From Bolinopsis microptera (Eukaryota; Ctenophora; Tentaculata; Lobata; Bolinopsidae): a DNA stretch of 60,000 nucleotides. The number at the start of each line of letters is the position of its first letter. The stretch's first letter is position 1. Positions 8,775 through 20,041 of the stretch are shown piece after piece. A model generated the notes under the pieces. It searched no databases, was not told the DNA's origin, and saw only the letters and a list, made by a program, of their open reading frames with translations. Where the stretch lies: the NCBI RefSeq assembly GCF_026151205.1, contig NC_087072.1, forward strand, positions 23,641,603-23,701,602, in the 5' to 3' direction. The position numbers were made by a program, and so were the translations under genes.

Positions 8775-9300
8775 GTAGCTACCTTACGATCGAGACTATT
8801 TATGTTCGACATAATTCCGATGTACATTTCCCATTCATTCACGGCTTAAGAATTGTAATAAGTTTCGATTAATTACATCGATCACATAGTCATACTGTAA
8901 CTAGAATTGCGCCCGCTGTTTCGTTTTGGCGGTCGCTAGATTTCCATTCACTATAACTTTAAGTATAAGCTCTAATCAGCTCACTTTTCACATAGCCATG
9001 TGTATACGCGTACTTCGGCGGTCGCGCGCTACTGCAAGCGAGAGGGCTCTGGATAGAGCAAAGCTCACTTCATAATAAATATTGATAAATTATGCATTAA
9101 ATACGGGAAATACTTGATAATGATTCCTTGAAATTCAATTAAATTGCCGTAGAACTTAATTTGTATCTGTAATCCAAGAAATTGTAAGCAAAAGTAAACT
9201 ATACTCATGTACACATCAGTACACTACGCCGGTTTCACTACACACTAATTCACTCGCCATGGATTATAAGAAAAGCGCGCTATTTTGTACTATATCGTAT
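8775..9300. other. Non-coding DNA with dispersed repeat block
   Basis: No gene recognised. Around 9018-9060 lies a block (GGTCGCGCGCTACTGCAAGC, then GAGAGGGCTCTGG) that recurs at 12763-12805 in the same orientation and at about 12190-12235 inverted; a looser version is near 20285. It is a dispersed repeat of unknown class. Confidence 0.5.
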
Positions 9301-9970
9301 TGGATATAAAGATGACCGATTTTTAAAAATTTTTTAAAGAGAGGCTGGGCAAAGATAGCCCACGAGAGGATAGCATTGAGATGCTCTGCCTACCTCTCGG
9401 GTGGGGCAACCCTGGGGAAGGTTGCCGGTGAAATCAGAGTGAATGGTGGAGGATGGTGTAAGAAGTGATATGAGTCAAAATTATACGCTTAAATGCCAGC
9501 TGGGTTTGGAAAAGTAAAACGGGACGAGACAGCATATGAGATAATACTTTAAGTCACCCCGGTCTGATCCAGCTCTTCCGGCACAATTAAGCGTTTGGTG
9601 CGGTTTGCGAAATTGACAATTGTGGTGATGTGTTGGTTGTCGAATATGTCATTGACAGAGAGGTAGTAGTCCTGGAAATATTGACCTCTAGTTTGGGCAA
9701 TAGCCGGACACTGTCTAAGGAAGTGTAAGAAAGTTTCCTCTCCGTCGAGAGGAAACAAGCACTGGTGTTTGATTTGCAAATGGTGTGAAGGTGTTTGTTT
9801 AAGCCGCAGTGACCCGTGATGAGGTGAACTGCAGTTCTGTAATCTTGTCTGTTGTTGCTGAGTATAGTGTTGAGGTTTTTGATGATTTTGGCGTGCTTGT
9901 GGCCGAGTGTCAGTTTGGTGTGTCTGGGACCGTCAGTTAACCAAGTTTCCTGATTCAGCCTGTTGACTTT
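9300..9970 (-). pseudogene. LINE remnant: 3' end of ORF2 (RNase H/CCHC-type tail)
   Basis: On the minus strand 9970-9549 reads as a decayed C-terminal part of a non-LTR retrotransposon ORF2: TKLTLGHKHAKIIK, YRTAVHLITGHCGLNKHLH and, in another frame, DGEETFLHFLRQCPA, followed by DNQHITTIVNFANRTKRL and a stop. This is the typical tail after the RNase H domain of I/Jockey-type LINEs. At least one frameshift near 9780 shows that it is dead. Bases about 9300-9545 are probably its 3' UTR. Confidence 0.6.
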
Positions 9971-10099
9971 GTTGTCGATTTGACTGTTTCAGTCACGTGA
10001 TAGTCACGTGATAGCGACGTGATACAAAAAACTTTGCAATGCTTGATAATCATGTTGCACTTTGCAGGAATGAATTCTATATGCTCATGAAATGCAATA

Positions 10100-10956
10100 G
10101 TAGAGGCTCTTACGGGCATTGTCTGCTCGATACGTTAGGGACCCCAGATACACCTTACTAGACGTATTTTTGACCGTAGAATCGATTGAAAGTAGTTCAA
10201 AGATGATTGGACTGATTGTTCTGGGGTAAAAGCGCAAAAAACCGATTTTTGGGCCAAAAATAGGCCAAAAAACCATGTTTTTTGATATTTTGAGCAAGTT
10301 AATTTTGTTGGCATGTCGGCAAAACTTGCATAAAGATAGCTAAAAGACAGCCGCACAAGATTGTATAAAAATAAAACAAATCCCTCTATTTGTTCTGAGG
10401 TAAAAATCCAAAAAAGTGATAAAAATTTTGACTTTTTTGCTTGAAGTTTGAATAATTTTTTGCAGTTGTATAAAATCAACCCAAAAATAGTCACATCGTG
10501 TTTGCCTAAATTTTTCCTTTCCGAGAAGTACCCACTTCATATACTTTATCGAAGTTTGAATATTTTCACTCCGCAAGCGTTTTTGCCAAATTTTCGACGC
10601 GCACTACGCGCAAAAGCATTTAGTTGTTATCAATTGGCACCCGCGCGTTCATCATAAATTTCAAACGGCTATAACTCAGCGAGATTATGTCCGTTCTAGC
10701 TCATATTTTCACACTAAATAGAAAATAATGTGATCTTATTGCTGACAAAATATGAATATAATTACTCTATTTGCCTTAGAGTAATAGACTGTCAAAGTTT
10801 AAAACGCGCATTGGTATAGCACGTGACTAATAAGGCCAAATTTATACTTCTTAACATATTATCGATCCTTAGACATCATACTATTGTGTCCAATTAGCGG
10901 TTAGGTCTCTAAACTCGTAGCAGAAAACACGTATTTTTGCCCGTAAGAGCCTCTAC
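10100..10956. mobile_element. 857-bp non-autonomous TIR element
   Basis: Exact 19-bp terminal inverted repeats GTAGAGGCTCTTACGGGCA, flanked on both sides by TA (10098-10099 and 10957-10958). The inside has short runs such as GGGCCAAAAATAGGCCAAAA but no credible ORF. TA target sites point to the Tc1/mariner superfamily, but the TIR does not match a family known to me. Confidence 0.75.
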
Positions 10957-10958
10957 TA

Positions 10959-11459
10959 CAATGGGACTGTTAGTGTTTTCCCGGATAAAATACGACCACA
11001 GCAACAAAAGTTATGAAAACAATATTGAATATACTTTCGTAGTTTCGATGATGATATGTAATAGATCGGAATGCGTGCATCATATCAGTCGACTTTGATT
11101 GACGATGTCAATCCATCGAGATCGTTGCTCTGCGAAGCAGAGCAATGATCGAAGCAAGAATGCTAGTTTGCGCGGCGTTGATACATGTTTCGTATCCCAA
11201 TATCCCTTCGGCGGCGCGCGCTTCGCGCGCGAAAAGTGGCATGCAACGTATGTCAAGCGCGGCGCGTCGAAGCGGCGAAGTCCTCCAACAGTCGACTGTT
11301 CTCTGTGTGGGTAATCAAAATAATTGATTATGATCAATATCATAACCAATAAGCGTGTCAATTTTAACTATTTTATTGTTTAACTTTATGAGATTTATGA
11401 TATGTAATATGGCATGCAGCGTGTTTCATAACATGTTATTACGTTACTTGTACTAAATA
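10959..11459. other. Non-coding DNA with GC-rich palindromes
   Basis: No gene recognised. TTGCTCTGC and GCAGAGCAA form a perfect 9-bp stem near 11125-11146, and GCGCGCGCTTCGCGCGCG lies near 11215-11232. The phrase TGACGATGTCAAT occurs at about 11100 and again at 11589. These look like parts of dispersed repeats. Confidence 0.4.
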
Positions 11460-11471
11460 AAAGGAGTTATT

Positions 11472-11569
11472 ACATTACTGGGCCGCGCTCAGCCTGTCAT
11501 TCCGCCAAATCTTTATTCCGCCAAATCTTTATTTATGTTAATGAACATAATAGCCTGGGGTCCTCAGGT
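11472..11569 (+). mobile_element. 98-bp insertion with 12-bp target-site duplication
   Basis: The segment ACTGGGCCGCGCTCAGCCTG through GCCTGGGGTCCTCAGG is bracketed by exact 12-bp direct repeats AAAGGAGTTATT (11460-11471 and 11570-11581). A closely related sequence is at 12547-12620 and a diverged one at 55686-55764. Inside, CCGCCAAATCTTTATT is partly duplicated in this copy. The length of the target duplication suggests retroposition. Confidence 0.65.
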
Positions 11570-11581
11570 AAAGGAGTTATT

Positions 11582-12329
11582 GTTAATTGACGATGTCAAT
11601 TCTTCGCAGCTCGGCAAGGCCCAGTAGTGCATCTTATTTCGCCAATTTAACGAAGGTGGTCGGTTGCGAGAAGCATTATTGGATGCGCGGCGCGGTCCAG
11701 TAACACATCGCGCTACAAGGGTTATTGTGATGTTTTAGATTATCGTACGATAACAATACGATGTAGCACATTTCACCTAGTATAGCCATGAGTCTAAGCG
11801 TACTGCGTGACGCGCTTGTTTAACAAGTAACATAAATAATGTAGCGGACCTCCTGCGCTGCCTTCGGCGGTCGTGCGCTTATATTGCTTGTAGGTTTATA
11901 ACCTACCGTACCAGGACGGGCGCCGAGTTGGACTCGTCGAAGGAACAAATATTTTACGAGTATCACCCGTTAAGCGATTGACGCGCGATAATCTTGTCAT
12001 ACGTTGTATGACTCGCCGCGCACGAGTGCGCGGCTCCCCTGTATCGTAGAAAATCTACAGGGGTTTCACTATAGTGAAACGACCATGGGGTCACGACGTG
12101 ATACAACGATAATCGTTACATGTTACAAAATTAAAATGTGCGAAATGGCCAATATTTTCCATGACCGCGTGTAATGCGCCATCGACATTCATTGCTCTAA
12201 CCAGAGCCCTCTCGCTTGCAGTAGCGCGCGACCGCCTACTTGTCACTTGTGAAACAAGCGCGTCACGCAGTACGCGTAGGCACATGGCTATGTGAAGACA
12301 TTTTCATAGCCATTGCATGTGTATACACG
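11582..12329. other. Repeat-rich non-coding DNA
   Basis: No gene recognised. Contains the three-hairpin block at 12015-12080 and an inverted copy of the dispersed block also seen at 9018-9060. Confidence 0.4.
12015..12080. repeat. Three consecutive hairpins
   Basis: 12015-12034 is a perfect 9-bp stem (GCCGCGCAC/GTGCGCGGC) with a 2-base loop. 12036-12063 has an 8-bp stem (CCCCTGTA/TACAGGGG). 12063-12080 is an exact palindrome (GTTTCACTATAGTGAAAC). A shorter relative with the first hairpin occurs at about 57330-57380. Confidence 0.7.
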
Positions 12330-12760
12330 TACTGCGTGACTTTCAAAAAAGAAACTAATTTAAACGGATCTGTAAATGATAGTCATTTTTGGTATGTTTC
12401 GGACGAAGTATTAGGAAAGATTGAGGAATTAAATTATGTTATTTATTAAGAGAAGCACAATTGACAATAAATATCTTATGTGTAATTCTCATGTTGCTAA
12501 AAAACGCTTTATCAACTTATATAGTATTGGAAAGTATGTAAATTTACTGGGCCGCGCTCAGCCTGTCATTCCGCCAAATCTTTATTATGTTAATGAACAT
12601 AATAGCCTGGGGTCCTCAGGTAAATGTAAATTAGATTTATTTTAACTTGGTTGTTTAGGCCAATAGTTTTTAGGTAATTTTAAAACTTTTGTAGATATAT
12701 TTTTGATGATGTGTGATGATGTTTGTGTCATTATATTTTGATTTGATTTGATTTGACGCG
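12330..12760 (+). pseudogene. LINE 3' end (CR1-like ORF2 tail)
   Basis: The frame ending FWYVSDEVLGKIEELNYV, continued after a frameshift by [13 protein letters not shown], matches the C terminus of the intact LINE ORF2 at 27492-30488 (FWEVSNIVLAKIEGVNYI, RVAKRKGINIS). The 3' UTR ends in TGATGATGTTTGTGTCATTA followed by a TTTGA pentamer array (about 12737-12757), the same architecture as the other LINE ends at 30716 and 35095. The element at 12547-12620 is inserted in its 3' part. Strongly 5'-truncated. Confidence 0.7.
12547..12620 (+). mobile_element. Copy of the GGGCCGCGCTCA short element
   Basis: Nearly identical to 11478-11568 but without the internal duplication. It contains a hairpin ATTATGTT-AATG-AACATAAT. 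GTAAAT on both sides may be its target duplication. It interrupts the 3' part of a LINE remnant. Confidence 0.6.
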
Positions 12761-15132
12761 CGATCGCGCGCTACTGCAAGCGAGAGGGCTCTGGTTAGAG
12801 CAAACATCGACAGTGAGCCGCGCATGCCGCGACTGTAGGTAACCTTCCCTTTTATTTGCTTAAACTGACTCATAGACTTAAAAAGAAATTTTCCGAAAAA
12901 GTTGAAGCGTATTGATATAAATTACGGCAGTATTCAATATTAAAGGTACATTTGTCGATTTTGAATCAGCAAATGGAAAGCTAAGGCAGAAGGAATTTTT
13001 GCTAAAAAATTGTTGATATAAACAGTCTTAACTTGGAGCCACAAGGCCAAGGGTAATTTTTGATTGTTAAGGGAATTTTTTGAATTCTTTAAGGGTTGAT
13101 TTTATATAGGGTCATTGCTATATTATGTGTATATTGTTTGAATAATTTTAATATATTATTATTTTTGCTAAATCAGAATCTGGTAAGGTGATGTATCCAT
13201 GTTCTTGTTTGCTGTAAAGAGGTTACAGATAGGTCAGATACATCAGGTCTTGGTATCGTATGTATTGGACATAGTGTTGAGTGTTGGTATGCTTCAGGAT
13301 GTGTTAGACATGATTTGAAACTTTTACAAATAGTACATTATACAATACAGCAAAGAGAATTAAAAATATACGACATTATTATCACGAGGCATTTTGTTGG
13401 GTAAAAGTTGTAGTCCATATTGTATAAATACTAAAAGCATGGTTAAGTGGTACAAGTTCTGGGGATATACGTATTACAAGTAATTAGCAGGGACCCGTCT
13501 AACCCTAAAGTGGTGTCAAGACTCGAGAGACTAAAATAATTATTACCTATTTAATTCGCGTTTTTGACACCACTTCGGAGTCCAAATTTTGGGCACTAAA
13601 TTATTATTCCTTGGCCAATTTTTTATTTTTTCATGCTGATTTGAAGGCCATTAAAGCATTTGACCCAGTTAAAAAAGTTTCAGTTGTATATCTTTTACGG
13701 TTTTTGCGGAAAGTTGCGTTAAAGTTGATGCCGTGGTGTCAGTAAAATGGCACGGATATATACATACATATATGTATATATACATACATATATCGTCTCG
13801 CTTTATATATAGTAAGATAGTTCTACTCCCAGACTCACTAACACCACCTCCATCTAAACACACAAAATGTATCTAAAACACGCAAATTTAGAATTATCAA
13901 AATAAATACATGATGTATCCATTATAAATGAGATGTGTTAGACATAAATGAGAAGTCAATCGTATACATTGCCAGTCAGTGTAACTTCGTTTAACTTGAT
14001 ACCCCTAGGTCAATATCGTTGTACTCAGCAAGACCAATGAGTACGACCAAATTCGGTGAAAAGTTTGAAAATTTGTCATTTTAAACATTTTTAGCGCAGC
14101 CAGTTTAGCGAATTTATGCTAGATTGAATCATAAACGTTCTTCGTATAATGACAATAGAATCGATTTAGGACACATTGGCGGGCCTGCCGGCACTATAAC
14201 ACTATAATCATCACACTACACTCATGTTAGAATTTTGAGAATTCCTTCCGTCCCCGGGCAGAGCAAGGCTCCGTACTGTCTTCATAAGTTTATTTCGGTT
14301 TCCCTTGATACTTTAATATTGAGGGTAATTTTGGTCTTGGTCTTGATTGCAAATTCGATACTTTGAGTTTGATACGTTTTGAGTTCCATGAGTACGGCTG
14401 AGTGCCACTAATTTTTTTGAGGACGCGGGGCTATCATAACATCACATAGAATAACTAGTTGAAGACAGGCACAGACCGCCGCAGACCTAGCCGGGATATC
14501 GAGAGAACGCGGAGAGAGTGTACATATAATTTCAAATTCGGAGGAAGTGAAAGTCTAAATGTGTTGACTGTTGTCATCACTTCATTACCGCAGGGAAAAA
14601 TTACTTTCCGGTTTGCCGTTTGATTGTTCACTTAATTTTGAATATTATCATATTAAAGATGACATGATTATAAACATGTTAATTCAGATTGAAGTTGGTC
14701 TATGTTTAATAACTTTATCAATGATTCTGAAGTAGCAGTAAAGTTGGTAGTATAGTAGATATCTTAACGGTGAACGGCTTTACCAACTGCTCGTTATCCT
14801 CTCATTGCTTATTGACGTTGACATCATGATTCATGAGACTTAGACTTTAATCAGTGACTGTTATTAAGGGCCATCCTACCATTCATTGAGATACAAGGAT
14901 TTCTTGCATTGTACTACCAATTGTATTTGCGGATCTAACTTTCGGTTTAGTGGCCACATTTTCTCAGCAAGTTTGCAATATAAGGTAGGTTTCCACCGTT
15001 ATAATGTCGAATGAATAAATAAGCTAGAATCTCAAGCTTGGAAGAATGTATTTGCACCTATTCAATTATTTACTTGGTTTCGAGGTTAACTTTACATTCA
15101 TTAAATGATACTTACGTAGTCGACAGAAGTTT
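12761..15132. other. Non-coding DNA upstream of the hAT-like gene
   Basis: About 2.4 kb without a recognisable gene. Holds an alternating TATATACATACA tract (about 13755-13795), a 12-bp inverted repeat AAGTGGTGTCAA/TTGACACCACTT (about 13510/13564), and at 13998-14055 a stretch partly matching, inverted, 19275-19335 downstream of the hAT-like gene. Confidence 0.4.
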
Positions 15133-18100
15133 ATGGCTTATGTATCTCGTCAGAGAAAAACTGTTCGCTGCTCACATTGCGGATCAATTCTCAAGGACAA
15201 TAACAAGAAACAACATGAAAGTCGACGTGATCACAGGTTAAATTTTATTGCATCTGCAGTATCATGCTTTTATGCCGATTATTTTTTTCTTTCGAGACCA
15301 TTTATTTTATGATCACTGCTCACATGAGTATGACGTCAGTGTGCAAAAAACCAGGACCTATCTTGATTTTTCACGTGAGCTAAGATAGTCAGGGGTAGGA
15401 TTCTATTGAACTTTCGTGCTCCAATTATTATCTGCTTGGATAGCTGCATCATGATCGACGTTACTAATTTAAACAGTTGTAAAACTGATTCGCGAAAATT
15501 GCTTCAGAAACCAGCAAGTGCTCTGGACAACTGTACGGGACAATTTACCAGGACAACAGACGTCGCGTTACCACTACGCAGTTTGGCCGCGCCAATCTCG
15601 TCCCAACCATCTCACCCTCCTTCATCGAGAGGAGGGTTTCCTTTCGTTGCAACAAGATCTCATTTGTTTACCTTACCAGTGCAACCATTAGTCACACTTC
15701 CTCCAGCTCCCATTCATCCAGTAGCTCTTCAGCCATTGATAGCTGGTCCAAGTGTCCCCAATACCCAGATTGGTGCAGTGATAGCTGGTCCAAGTGTCCC
15801 CAATACCCAGATTGGTGCAGTGATAGCTGGTCCAAGTGTCCCCAATACCCAGATTGGTGCAGTGATAGCTGGTCCAAGTGTCCCCAATACCCAGATTGGT
15901 GCAGTGATAACTGGTCCAAGTGTCCCCAATACCCAGATTGGTGCAGTGATAACTGGTCCAAGTGTCCCCAATACCCAGATTGGTGCAGTGATAGCTGGTC
16001 CAAGTGTCCCCAATACCCAGATTGGTGCAGTGATAGCTGGTCCAAGTGTCCCCAATACCCAGATTGGTGCAACTTTCAGATTTCCTATAGCAACTATAAC
16101 ATCAGCTTCAGTTCCTCGCCTCAGATCGGTAACAGGAGTTTCCACAAATCTAGGCTCTCAGCCGAGATCATCAGTTGTCACCTCAAATCCAATATTACCG
16201 GCCACACGTGCAGTACCATTACTGCCTTCTTCGTCACGCCACAATTCAGGAAATGTAACATCATCTACAGCTGTGGACAATCAAACTGCTTGGAACAATG
16301 CTGTTTATTGGTTGAATTTTCTCAGTCCTAGTACTCAACAATCATCCGTTCAACACACCATTGGCCAGAATTTACAGCAAACAGTACACAGACCCTCTGT
16401 TGCCTTCTCGGGTTTGTCACGTGGCGTCATTCCTCCAGGTCTTCGAGCAACAGTGGCAATACCACCAACATTGAATGCTAATAGTAGAATTAACAGACGT
16501 GGTCATACAGATATACTTCGAACAGACCAAAAACTAAATCTTCTGCAAAATGCTACATGTATTAGTGACATAACCACAGCAGAACCACTCTTTCGAATAA
16601 ATAATCAGGGCGATATTGAATGCTTATGCTGTGATAACACCTCATTTGGAGTGCCAGCCTCAGTCTACACTGCAACAAATGGAACCAATAGACGCACAAC
16701 TACTCGACGCTGGAAAGACATGAAAAGTGCCTTAAAACGTCACATACAGTTACCAAGACATCAGGAAAATGCAAAAACTTACTTGACAAGGCAGAATTTA
16801 ATACCCTCATTCATAACTTCGGATACAGGGGCCGGGCTTAACTTGATTAGAATGGTGTATGAGAATGTAAAATCCCAGAGATCATACGCAAGTTTCCCGC
16901 TTTCGGTTGCAGCACGTTACCAGGAAAAAACCAATGTTGGGTTTCAAAATCATTCCCCTGCATTTCCACCTAAGATTATAGATTGTGGATATGACTTACT
17001 TCTCGGGAGGTTTCAAGCTTACTTATCCTCACTTACGCCATTTGGGACAGTTATAACTTTTGGTATTTCCTGTGATAAAGATAAATCTCAGAGTAGGTCA
17101 AGGCAACTAGCTGGTTTTCGTTTTCCTTGCTTCGATAGTTCGTTATCCACCCCTTTCATTAACTATGTTTACGTTGGACATCCAGCATGTCAACAGTTTG
17201 ACGGGTTCTATCTCTCAACGAAAATAAAAGAACAGTTGACTCAATACGGAATCCTGAATACCCAGTTTACAGAGGGCTACTCTGGGTCAGCTTATGACGG
17301 TCAATACCTAAACTTGAAACTTCACGATCATTTGAGAGCATCTTACGGTATAAATAGCGACGACCCTCAAGCAACTGAAGTTTGGGACGGGGCACATATC
17401 GTGGACCTCATCTTCAAGCATGCATTAAGAAACTCTTGGGCTGTAGAAAATGTACGTTATATCGTCAAGAAAGTCAATAATATCCTGAAGAATAACATAT
17501 TTGAGACATATCTCGCCTCATCTCGCTCCATGGGGACTCCGTTCCTGAAACCCAAAACTTTAAAAGATTTAAAGTTCCTAAAACATGGTTTAGACCAGCT
17601 AGAAACTTTTCAGAAAATGAAGCCTGTGATAGTTGATGCCCTAACAAATGTTTCAAATTCAACTCATAAATTAGCATCTACATGTAAAGCCTATTTAACT
17701 CAAATAAACTGTCCAAGATTCGGCCTAATCCTGTCATTCCTTATAGATGTTATGAAGCCTTTATCTGCATTCAGCCTAAAATTTCAGGATAAGTTCCTCT
17801 TTGTTCATCAGTATTATAACCTCACGGTGATGCTGAAGGAGTTTTTGTCCAATATTCATCTTTCCTATGATACAACTACAATGCCTGTGGACCAAAGATT
17901 CATTTTCAGTCATTTTTGTCGGACAGTTCAATCTGGACCATCGCAGTACTTTGGTCCTCGTTATTTGCTCCGCCAAGGAAGATTTACTCCTACTACATTC
18001 CCAGATACAGTGAGAGCAGCAGTTCAATGTTGTAACCGATTTATTGATCTCCTAAAGAGATATACTCTTGGTTACTGGTTTGCGAATGGGTACTGGAAAG

Positions 18101-18873
18101 ATGATACAAAACGGCTTCTACCAAATTGTGCCGCATTGTTAAACTTCTTGACGGACGACATTGAAGAACAGAAAAAATCATTTATAACACGAGGTCATGA
18201 AATGTGTGCTGACTGTGAGAACTTTTACCCTGAAGCTCGCCAAGCCGAACATTCTACACAATGCACCTCTAATATTTGGCTGACAGTCCCGTCTTTATTA
18301 CCAAATTATAATCCAAACAAAGGTCTGAATTTGGAAATACTTAAGCAGCTCATTCCTTCGAGTTTAAGGCACCACATAACTCAAGTTGCCCTGCATGATT
18401 TGAAAGTGCAATTGAACTTAGCAAAGCAAGAAGTAACCCGTCGAAATCTCGTTGTAACCTTTGACCGTGTTGTCAAATGTTTATTCACATCTCGCAGTTA
18501 CTGGGACAAGTGTCTAAAGGGTGCCCTCTTCCTCTTAGTCAAAGTTATGACTATCCCTACATCAGAGGCACTGATGGAAACATTTGGATCCATAATGGAG
18601 ACATATCATGGTCGCTTCTCCAACGGCGATCCAAAATTCGATGATACAAGACTGCAGAAAGAGATGTTTTTAAAGCTTAATGGGCCGCCACTGATTGTTG
18701 CTGAACCGTTCTTTAAGAAAATCTTGGAGAAATACAGAGCGGAAGGCGGTCACAGGTTCGCTCATGAACAAACCCATTTAGCTAGACTCACTGCATCATC
18801 ACTTACAGTAAAACGTCTGCAAAGAGAGGCAGCAAGCGACTCAAGTAGAACTGTGTGCATTGAATTTTCGTAA
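15133..18873 (+). CDS. hAT-like transposase with N-terminal zinc finger, two exons
   Basis: Exon 1 is 15133-15236 (ATG GCT TAT) and exon 2 is 15393-18873; the intron has GT (15237-15238) and CAG (15390-15392) and the phases join exactly (AG|G). The predicted protein has 1194 residues. Exon 1 encodes a C2-H zinc-finger-like start (VRCSHCGSILKDNNKKQH). Next come a Pro/Ser/Thr-rich region with a 14-residue tandem repeat, a second Cys/His cluster (ECLCCDN...LKRHIQLPRHQENA), a core with YDGQYLNLKLHDHL and VWDGAHIVDLIFK, and a C-terminal part with TIPTSEALMETFGSIMET like the hAT dimerisation region. No stops or frameshifts over 3.4 kb, so it is either a recent transposon or a domesticated gene. hAT assignment is by pattern only. 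Confidence 0.65.
15738..16073 (+). repeat. 42-bp in-frame coding repeat, 8 copies
   Basis: Eight almost identical 42-bp units encode AGPSVPNTQIGAVI (T for A in two). The near-complete DNA identity, including synonymous sites, shows recent expansion. The array also leaves both minus-strand frames open, producing spurious ORFs. Confidence 0.95.
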
Positions 18874-19680
18874 GCGGCTTACTAACAACTATAAAGCATG
18901 TGATCGATAAACATAATGTTCGTATAAGGCACTTCACCCTTTCATTCTATTGCTTTTTAAGAGTCAAATACGTTAGCATGTAGAAAGTTCTAATCAGAAT
19001 AAAGGTTTGTTCATGACCGTTTGCCATGTTATTGTTTTAGAATTATCACGAGATTAATTCATGATACGTTTCATTAATTAATTTTGACGAAATTTCCATT
19101 AATAAAAAGTACATTAGAGTTTTTATTCCCTTGTTGACATGTATTGTTTAAATTAAAATCTCTGCTCTTCCACACCAGCTGATCTTGGTCAACGGCGGTC
19201 AGTAAAATGTTAATTAAATAAAGTCACGGTTAATTAAATTTACGGTTAATTCGATAATTGGTAAGTAAGACATTTGGAAAGTCTGAGTACGACCATTCGA
19301 AAAAGATATTGACCTGGGTTGATACCTGCCACCCCAGTGCGAAATTATTTCAAAGCCAGTAGGAATAATTTTTTAGCCTAAAAACCCAGTAGTAAACCAG
19401 TAAATAACAATTAATAGTATATAGTAATATAGTGAATTTTTGACCCTTTTCAGACTGAAACGTTTTTCTTATCAGATGTTTTCTATTCTTCAAAAGTAAG
19501 TATTGTTTTCAGAAATTCGCAATATCTGAGGTACAACGTATTAAAGGCCTTTTGTGGAAACATACGTACTCACTGTCTCCCTACTTTTCAAGGCTAAAGG
19601 TGCACGGCTTAAACTTCACTTATGACCAATGACGATAAATACAAAATTGAATTCTATGTAATACAAATTCAACCGTGCTC
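18874..19680. other. 3' flank of the hAT-like gene
   Basis: Non-coding. AATAAAGG near 19000 could be the poly(A) signal of the hAT-like gene. 19337-19370 contains CCAGTGCGAAATT and CCAGTAGGAAT, also seen in inverted form around 26412-26460. Confidence 0.4.
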
Positions 19681-20041
19681 AATCACTCAGTCGATTTTCG
19701 AGAATTTTCTAAAAGGGCCCCCGGCAGTTAAAACCAATTTGAATCGATGCATTTTCGAAGGCTGATTCCGAATTACCCTTCATCATGAAGGCTTCATGAC
19801 ATGGGTTAAAATGCTCACATGGCAAGATATAGGGGAAAAACTGTCTCGATCACATGATATGACCGTATAATGAAGTTGGTCTAATTTCTCGTTAGGGTTA
19901 GTGGTTAGGGTTTCAGTGTATGCTTTTTAAAGATTGGGTTAGGGTTGGGATCAGATTAGAGGGCTAAAATTTCGAATAGTCATTCAGGGCCAGCTAGAGA
20001 ACGTGTTTAAAAAGTCCGTGACAGTCGAGTGTAGAGTAATT
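19681..20041. mobile_element. MITE-like repeat, copy A (about 360 bp)
   Basis: Ends AATCACTCAGTCGA and TCGAGTGTAGAGTAATT form imperfect inverted repeats. The interior (GATTCCGAATTACCC, AAAACTGTCTCGATCACATGATATGACC, TTTCTCGTTAGGGTT, GATTCAGGGCCA-like) is shared with 57011-57463. No coding capacity. Confidence 0.65.

Noticed and set aside
10085-10657. Overlapping short ORFs on both strands
   Set aside because: All lie inside the non-autonomous TIR element and show no transposase motif.
15692-16145. Two minus-strand ORFs with HQSGYWGHLDQLSL-type repeats
   Set aside because: Shadows of the 42-bp coding repeat in the hAT-like gene.
19890-19945. GTTAGGGTTAGTGGTTAGGGTT as telomeric DNA
   Set aside because: Only a few irregular units, and the same text lies inside the related MITE at 57240, so it is transposon sequence.
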